A program made the position numbers and the translations under genes. From Thermodesulfobacteriota bacterium (lineage in GTDB: Bacteria > Desulfobacterota > BSN033 > UBA1163), in contig JASEIE010000150.1 in assembly GCA_030024065.1 (NCBI GenBank), positions 1-9,200 on the forward strand: a stretch of 9,200 nt of DNA. The letters are read 5' to 3'. The notes below the pieces were generated by a model. That model had not been told where the DNA came from and ran no database searches. It was given only the letters and a program-made list of their open reading frames with translations. Of the stretch, positions 6,259 through 9,200 are shown piece by piece (the first letter of the stretch is position 1; every line of letters starts with the position of its first letter).

Positions 6259-7323
6259 TCAAGTAGTTATAGGCAAAACCTCTTTTGTTGCCTTAAAAAC
6301 ATCCTCGACCGTAATCTCGTTTAAACAGGTGAGATCCTTACAGGAACGGTTCCGGCATGGGTTGCAACCCACCTCTTTTCTTACTTCCTTATGAGGTCCG
6401 AAGGGTTCATTCAGGACAGGATCTGTTGGACCATAAATGACTACAACAGGAATTCCCATGAGTGAGGCGATATGCATTGGACCCGTATCTCCACCGATAT
6501 AGAGATCGCAATGTCGATATACCTCTCCTAATTGTGTGAGGGAAATGGTATGGGGTCCGAGAACAGAGGGTTCTTTCATCCTCTTCTGAATCCTCATTAC
6601 CCAATCCAGCTCGCCAGGCCCCCAGGTGAAGATCAAAGTGGCACCCAATTCGCGGATCAGTCGATCTCCCAGCCGGGCATACTGCTCAGGCTCCCACCTT
6701 TTATATCGGGTCTTTTGGCTTGTCCCAGGATGAATGGCAATCAAAGGCCTCTTAAACAGAAAAGAGAGTTGATTAAAAAACGAATTCACAGCCTCTCTGT
6801 CTTCCGCAGGGATATGAAGCTGATAATTCGTGTTCTGGACTTTTAAACTCATTCCCTTCAGGAGAGCAAAGTTTTGCTCAAATCGACTGATCCTCTCATC
6901 GGGAAGCTTCACCTTAATATTCGAGAACAGGAAATTTCCTTCCCTGCTTGACTTTCGGTCAAATCCGATCCTGTGACGAGAACCGGAGAGAAAGGAAAGG
7001 AGGCCGCTCTTTAGAATTCCGTGAAAATCGAGAACCACATCAAACCTCTGTCTCCGGAGGGCCAGAATGAATCTTCGTACCTCTCCCATGGTCTTCCACC
7101 ATCCTCTTGCCGATTTTATCCCTTCTGACCATCTTCTTCTGGGAAACAGGATGACTTCATTAACTTCCGGCTGGCTCTCTAAAAGGGCTTTCGAGGGTTC
7201 TTCGACAATCCAGGTGATGGATGAAAAAGGAAGGCTTGCCTTGATGGCCTTTACCGCCGGGAGCGTCCGAATCACATCTCCCACAGCACTCAGCCTCAAA
7301 ATCAAGATTTTTTGGTAATCCAT
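6259..7323 (-). CDS. waaC: ADP-heptose:LPS heptosyltransferase I (WaaC-like, GT9)
   Basis: This 354-residue GT9 enzyme should add the first heptose to Kdo2-lipid A. The N-terminus KILILRLSAVGDVIRTLPAV (residues 5-24) carries D16 at the catalytic-base position. ITWIVEE (36-42), the RRRW stretch (62-65), FDVVLDFHGILKSG (94-107) and the Arg-Glu pair near 127-128 line up from memory with the WaaC order VVEE, RRW, DAQGLVKSA and TARE. IAIHPGTSQKTRYKRWEPE (195-213) and IGGDTGPMHIAS (276-287) form the ADP-heptose site. A C-terminal cluster C320-X2-C323-X4-C328-X4-C333 parallels that of the neighbouring WaaF. The ATG at 7323 directly precedes the conserved strand; its ribosome site is weak (AGGG about 13 bases upstream). 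WaaC rather than another GT9 member is my best reading, not certain. Confidence 0.87.
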   Translation of the reverse strand: MDYQKILILRLSAVGDVIRTLPAVKAIKASLPFSSITWIVEEPSKALLESQPEVNEVILFPRRRWSEGIKSARGWWKTMGEVRRFILALRRQRFDVVLDFHGILKSGLLSFLSGSRHRIGFDRKSSREGNFLFSNIKVKLPDERISRFEQNFALLKGMSLKVQNTNYQLHIPAEDREAVNSFFNQLSFLFKRPLIAIHPGTSQKTRYKRWEPEQYARLGDRLIRELGATLIFTWGPGELDWVMRIQKRMKEPSVLGPHTISLTQLGEVYRHCDLYIGGDTGPMHIASLMGIPVVVIYGPTDPVLNEPFGPHKEVRKEVGCNPCRNRSCKDLTCLNEITVEDVFKATKEVLPITT

Positions 7324-7449
7324 TGTGAAAACATTACCCTATTCACATTCAATTTTCAATAGCAAAAACAAGAAGATGCCTCATAAGACAAACATCACCT
7401 TTACTTATGTCTAACAGTGGTAGGCAAAGAAGGCAGACACGAAACATGA

Positions 7450-7512
7450 AAATCCCCCTCAATCCCCCTTTTACAAAGGGGGATAATTACCCCTCCCTTT
7501 GACAAAGGGAGG
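7450..7512. repeat. 34-bp repeat copy 2 plus a second adjacent hairpin
   Basis: Positions 7450-7483 repeat the element at 2756-2789, with an 8-bp CCCCCTTT/AAAGGGGG stem (7464-7471 with 7475-7482). Just after it, CCTCCCTTT (7492-7500) and AAAGGGAGG (7504-7512) form a perfect 9-bp stem with a GAC loop. Both lie between the thioesterase stop and the waaC-like start. There is no T-run after the stems in the direction of transcription. Confidence 0.75.
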
Positions 7513-7581
7513 TTGGGAGGGATTTAAGAAGGCTATTTTCTAGGTAATATAGAAAAAGAAGAAAGGGTTTAGGAAGAAAAA

Positions 7582-7983
7582 TCAACTGGCAAGATAGTTT
7601 AAAAACTCATCGGGAAGGCTTTTTGTCTTACCATTCGAATCAATACAGATATGCCGGGTCTCTCCTTCGGCAATCACCTCTTCTCCGTCCTTATGAAGGA
7701 CCTGGTACCCGAATTCAATCATCCGTTTATTTAACCCCTTTAATCGAGTCCGAACGATAATGGTCTCATCGTATTTAGCAGAATTTCGGTATCGGCAATG
7801 AACATCGGTCACAACAAGTCTATACCCCAATGTCTCCAGATCGGCATACCGGAATCCCTTCTGGCGGCAAAATTCTGATCTTCCCACTTCAAACCAGACC
7901 AGATAATTTGCATAATAAGCCACCCCCATCTGATCCGTTTCAGCGTATCTCACCCGAATCTCACAATCCACCGTATTTTTCAT
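7582..7983 (-). CDS. Acyl-CoA thioesterase, 4HBT/YbgC type (hotdog fold)
   Basis: This 133-residue protein is a single-domain hotdog thioesterase that should hydrolyse acyl-CoA esters in the cytoplasm. The signature RYAETDQMGVAYYANYLVWFE (from residue 12) contains the catalytic aspartate D17, equal in position to that of the Pseudomonas 4-hydroxybenzoyl-CoA thioesterase, and the conserved Y27/E32 region. The rest (VVTDVHCRYRNSAKYDE, 56-72) fits the family, as does the length. The frame is open to 8088, but the upstream part reads through tandem repeats, so the true start is one of two adjacent ATGs. I chose 7983 because AAGGGAG lies seven bases before it; 7986 leaves only four. Real YbgC usually sits with tol-pal genes, which are absent here. 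A link to the LPS genes is not evident. Confidence 0.87.
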   Translation of the reverse strand: MKNTVDCEIRVRYAETDQMGVAYYANYLVWFEVGRSEFCRQKGFRYADLETLGYRLVVTDVHCRYRNSAKYDETIIVRTRLKGLNKRMIEFGYQVLHKDGEEVIAEGETRHICIDSNGKTKSLPDEFLNYLAS

Positions 7984-8007
7984 CATCCATCTCCCTTGTT
8001 CTGATTT

Positions 8008-8035
8008 CAGATTGTAGATTTTAGATTGCAGATTG
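8008..8035. repeat. Four tandem 7-bp units
   Basis: CAGATTG, TAGATTT, TAGATTG and CAGATTG stand side by side just upstream of the thioesterase. The neighbouring stretch 8056-8090 is low-complexity, with repeated CCCCATCT. Together they fill the 110-bp gap after the radical SAM gene and explain the false upstream extension of the thioesterase frame. Confidence 0.7.
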
Positions 8036-8093
8036 AAATGTAAAAAACTTGTCTGTCTCCCCATCTCCGTGTCCCCCCATCTCCCCATCTTTT

Positions 8094-8969
8094 TTAAAGG
8101 GCTCTCAGATATTCCGGCCGGAGCAGGGCCGGGTCCTTTCTCCGGAGGACCTCCTCGATCCTTCTAATCGCTTCTTCTTTCTCTTCGGGAAGGTAAATCC
8201 GAAGAGGCAGATAGTTCGAAGCATGATTGGAAGCAAAGAAACAGTGAGTCATATGGCAATTCCTTATCATCGCCTCCAGTTCCTGGATCAGACCAAATGG
8301 GGTGGGAAGGACCAATTTCCCAGTTTCGATCTCTTTTTCAATCGCCGTCCCGGGGACGATCATCAGCGAAAGCGCTCCTACATAGTCCGGATCCATTTCT
8401 GAAAGGACCTTTCCAGTTTCTTCCGCATGGATTTGGCTGCCCTCCACACCTCCAATGCCTAAAATCACCGTCACGGAGAGATGGATCCCAGACTCCTTCA
8501 CTTTCTGTGCTGCCTCGATCATCTGACCCACGGTGGCATTCTTTTTAATCCGTTTTAAAATCTCCGGATCTCCGGATTCCAATCCCAGATAGATGATTCC
8601 TAAACCTAATTCCTTAAGGGCTTTCAGTTCCTCTACGTCCTTTCGAAGAATATCTTTTGCATTGGCGTAAATTCCTACTCTTTCAAGCCCCCTCAATTTT
8701 GCTTTTAGATAGGATAGAATCCGAATGAGTTCTTTCTGAGGAATGATCAGGGCATCTCCATCGGCCAGAAAGACCCTCTCTACCCGGGGAGAATAGGAAC
8801 TGACTTCATCAATATCCTCTTTTATCTCTTCAAAACTTTTGACCCGGAACGTCTTCCCCCGATAGGCGCCACAGAAGGTGCATCGATTATAAGAACAGCC
8901 CACTGTCACCTGGAGGATCAGGCTTTCCGCCTCGCTGGGTGGTCGAAAGATCATCCCTTCATACTTCAT
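8094..8969 (-). CDS. Radical SAM protein with CX4CX2C motif (COG1032-like)
   Basis: This 291-residue protein should bind a [4Fe-4S] cluster and cleave S-adenosylmethionine to a 5'-deoxyadenosyl radical; its substrate is unknown. The cluster motif CSYNRCTFC (C25, C30, C33) has four residues between the first two cysteines instead of the usual three, a spacing I recall from one COG1032-like subgroup. Supporting segments are VFLADGDALI (66-75), IYANAKDIL (100-108), IYLGLESGDPEILKRI (126-141) and SVTVILGIGG (165-174). The C-terminal FFASNHASNYLPLRIYLP (244-261) also looks like a subgroup hallmark. No B12-binding or SPASM-type extra domain is present. The ATG at 8969 has GAGG eight bases upstream. 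It is the first gene transcribed in the window and lies 110 bp before the thioesterase, separated by repeats, so a shared operon is only possible. Confidence 0.88.
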   Translation of the reverse strand: MKYEGMIFRPPSEAESLILQVTVGCSYNRCTFCGAYRGKTFRVKSFEEIKEDIDEVSSYSPRVERVFLADGDALIIPQKELIRILSYLKAKLRGLERVGIYANAKDILRKDVEELKALKELGLGIIYLGLESGDPEILKRIKKNATVGQMIEAAQKVKESGIHLSVTVILGIGGVEGSQIHAEETGKVLSEMDPDYVGALSLMIVPGTAIEKEIETGKLVLPTPFGLIQELEAMIRNCHMTHCFFASNHASNYLPLRIYLPEEKEEAIRRIEEVLRRKDPALLRPEYLRAL

Positions 8970-8990
8970 TTTACAAACCTCTTATAAGCA

Positions 8991-9024
8991 ATCGTTCATG
9001 ACGGGTTCGTCACACTCGAACGAT
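8991..9024. repeat. Two-step hairpin upstream of the radical SAM gene
   Basis: ATCGTTC (8991-8997) pairs with GAACGAT (9018-9024), and inside it TGACG (8999-9003) pairs with CGTCA (9008-9012) around a GGTT loop. It ends 22 bp before the ATG at 8969 and partly overlaps the end of repeat copy B, so it is probably part of the repeat family rather than a dedicated regulator. Confidence 0.55.
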
Positions 9025-9200
9025 GAAAATTACCAAGGATTATCCTCCCCCTTGACGCCTGCCTGCCGGTAGGCAGGGGGGAGGATTGAGGTGGGCCCTG
9101 AACCATGTAAGGTTCAGGACTGGTCATGCACCCAACGTGGTGCATGGGGTGGACGTGGTATGTTCCCCCTCACCCCCACCCTCTCCCGCCAGGGGAGAGG
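9017..9200 (-). repeat. Composite palindromic intergenic repeat, copy B (may continue past the edge)
   Basis: Read on the minus strand it starts with the same 21-bp palindrome as copy A (9200-9180) and then GGTGAGGGGG. Two hairpins follow, CATGCACC/GGTGCATG (9145-9124 region) and CCTGAACC/GGTTCAGG (9116-9098 region). Then comes CCTCCCC...GGGGAGG with a CCTGCCTACCGGCAGG palindrome (9077-9058) in its loop, and the unit ends in AATTTTCATCGTTCG (9031-9017). The window stops exactly at the palindrome, so its true end is unseen. Confidence 0.72.

Noticed and set aside
7310..7345. Promoter TTGAAA-17-TAATGT just before the waaC-like gene
   Set aside because: The -10 matches the consensus poorly, and its position would leave almost no leader before the ATG.
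7349..7447. Minus-strand 32-residue frame starting MFRVCLLCLPLLDIS with a GAGGGGG six bases before its ATG
   Set aside because: The apparent ribosome site is simply the CCCCCTC arm of the dispersed repeat, and the peptide shows no recognisable feature. Chance is the simpler explanation.
7492..7512. 9-bp perfect hairpin as an intrinsic terminator after the thioesterase
   Set aside because: On the minus strand the stem is followed by GGTAATTATCC rather than a run of T, so it lacks the second half of an intrinsic terminator.
4785..9200. Inverted repeat copies A and B bracketing the heptosyltransferase-to-radical SAM segment as a composite transposon
   Set aside because: There is no transposase, the copies are diverged internally, and their shared ends look like dispersed intergenic repeats. 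They could mediate an inversion but do not define a mobile unit.

Overview
The window looks like part of a chromosome from a Gram-negative bacterium. It carries two ADP-heptose:LPS heptosyltransferases, a WaaE-like core glycosyltransferase and several sugar-nucleotide and glycan-modifying enzymes, so it is an LPS core / O-antigen (or related cell-surface glycan) locus. The protein sequences and the many G/C-rich palindromic intergenic repeats resemble what I associate with uncultured Desulfobacterota ('Deltaproteobacteria') or neighbouring phyla. That placement is an impression and was not tested by any search.

All nine genes lie on the minus strand, so transcription runs from the right end to the left end. 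In transcription order they are: a radical SAM protein with a CX4CX2C cluster motif (8094-8969); a small 4-hydroxybenzoyl-CoA/YbgC-type thioesterase (7582-7983); WaaC-like heptosyltransferase I (6259-7323); WaaF-like heptosyltransferase II with a TTG start (5146-6192); a repeat-filled spacer of 481 bp; a WaaE-like family 2 glycosyltransferase (3882-4664); an NAD-dependent sugar-nucleotide epimerase/dehydratase overlapping it by 11 bp (2894-3892); a second repeat-filled spacer of 283 bp; then three genes joined by 4-bp ATGA overlaps: a DegT/DnrJ/EryC1 aminotransferase (1483-2610), a class I SAM methyltransferase (725-1486) and a family 4 glycosyltransferase that runs off the left edge (1-728).

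The likely shared job is this. WaaC and WaaF add heptoses to the Kdo-lipid A inner core. The WaaE-like enzyme and the GT4 enzyme add further sugars. The epimerase and aminotransferase make or tailor nucleotide sugars, and the methyltransferase may modify a sugar or the glycan. The radical SAM protein and the thioesterase have no obvious tie to LPS.

The genes themselves are fairly ordinary. The unusual content is between them. The spacers are built from nested short palindromes. Two diverged copies of one composite repeat (4785-5067 and, inverted, 9017-9200) share their ends but carry different palindromic inserts at the same place, the apex of a CCTCCCC/GGGGAGG hairpin. One insert is a 131-bp MITE-like element with 16-bp terminal inverted repeats. 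Three genes (aminotransferase, WaaE-like transferase, thioesterase) have open frames that extend upstream into these repeats; I moved their starts inward. I found no tRNA, rRNA, CRISPR array, transposase or clear new multi-gene system.
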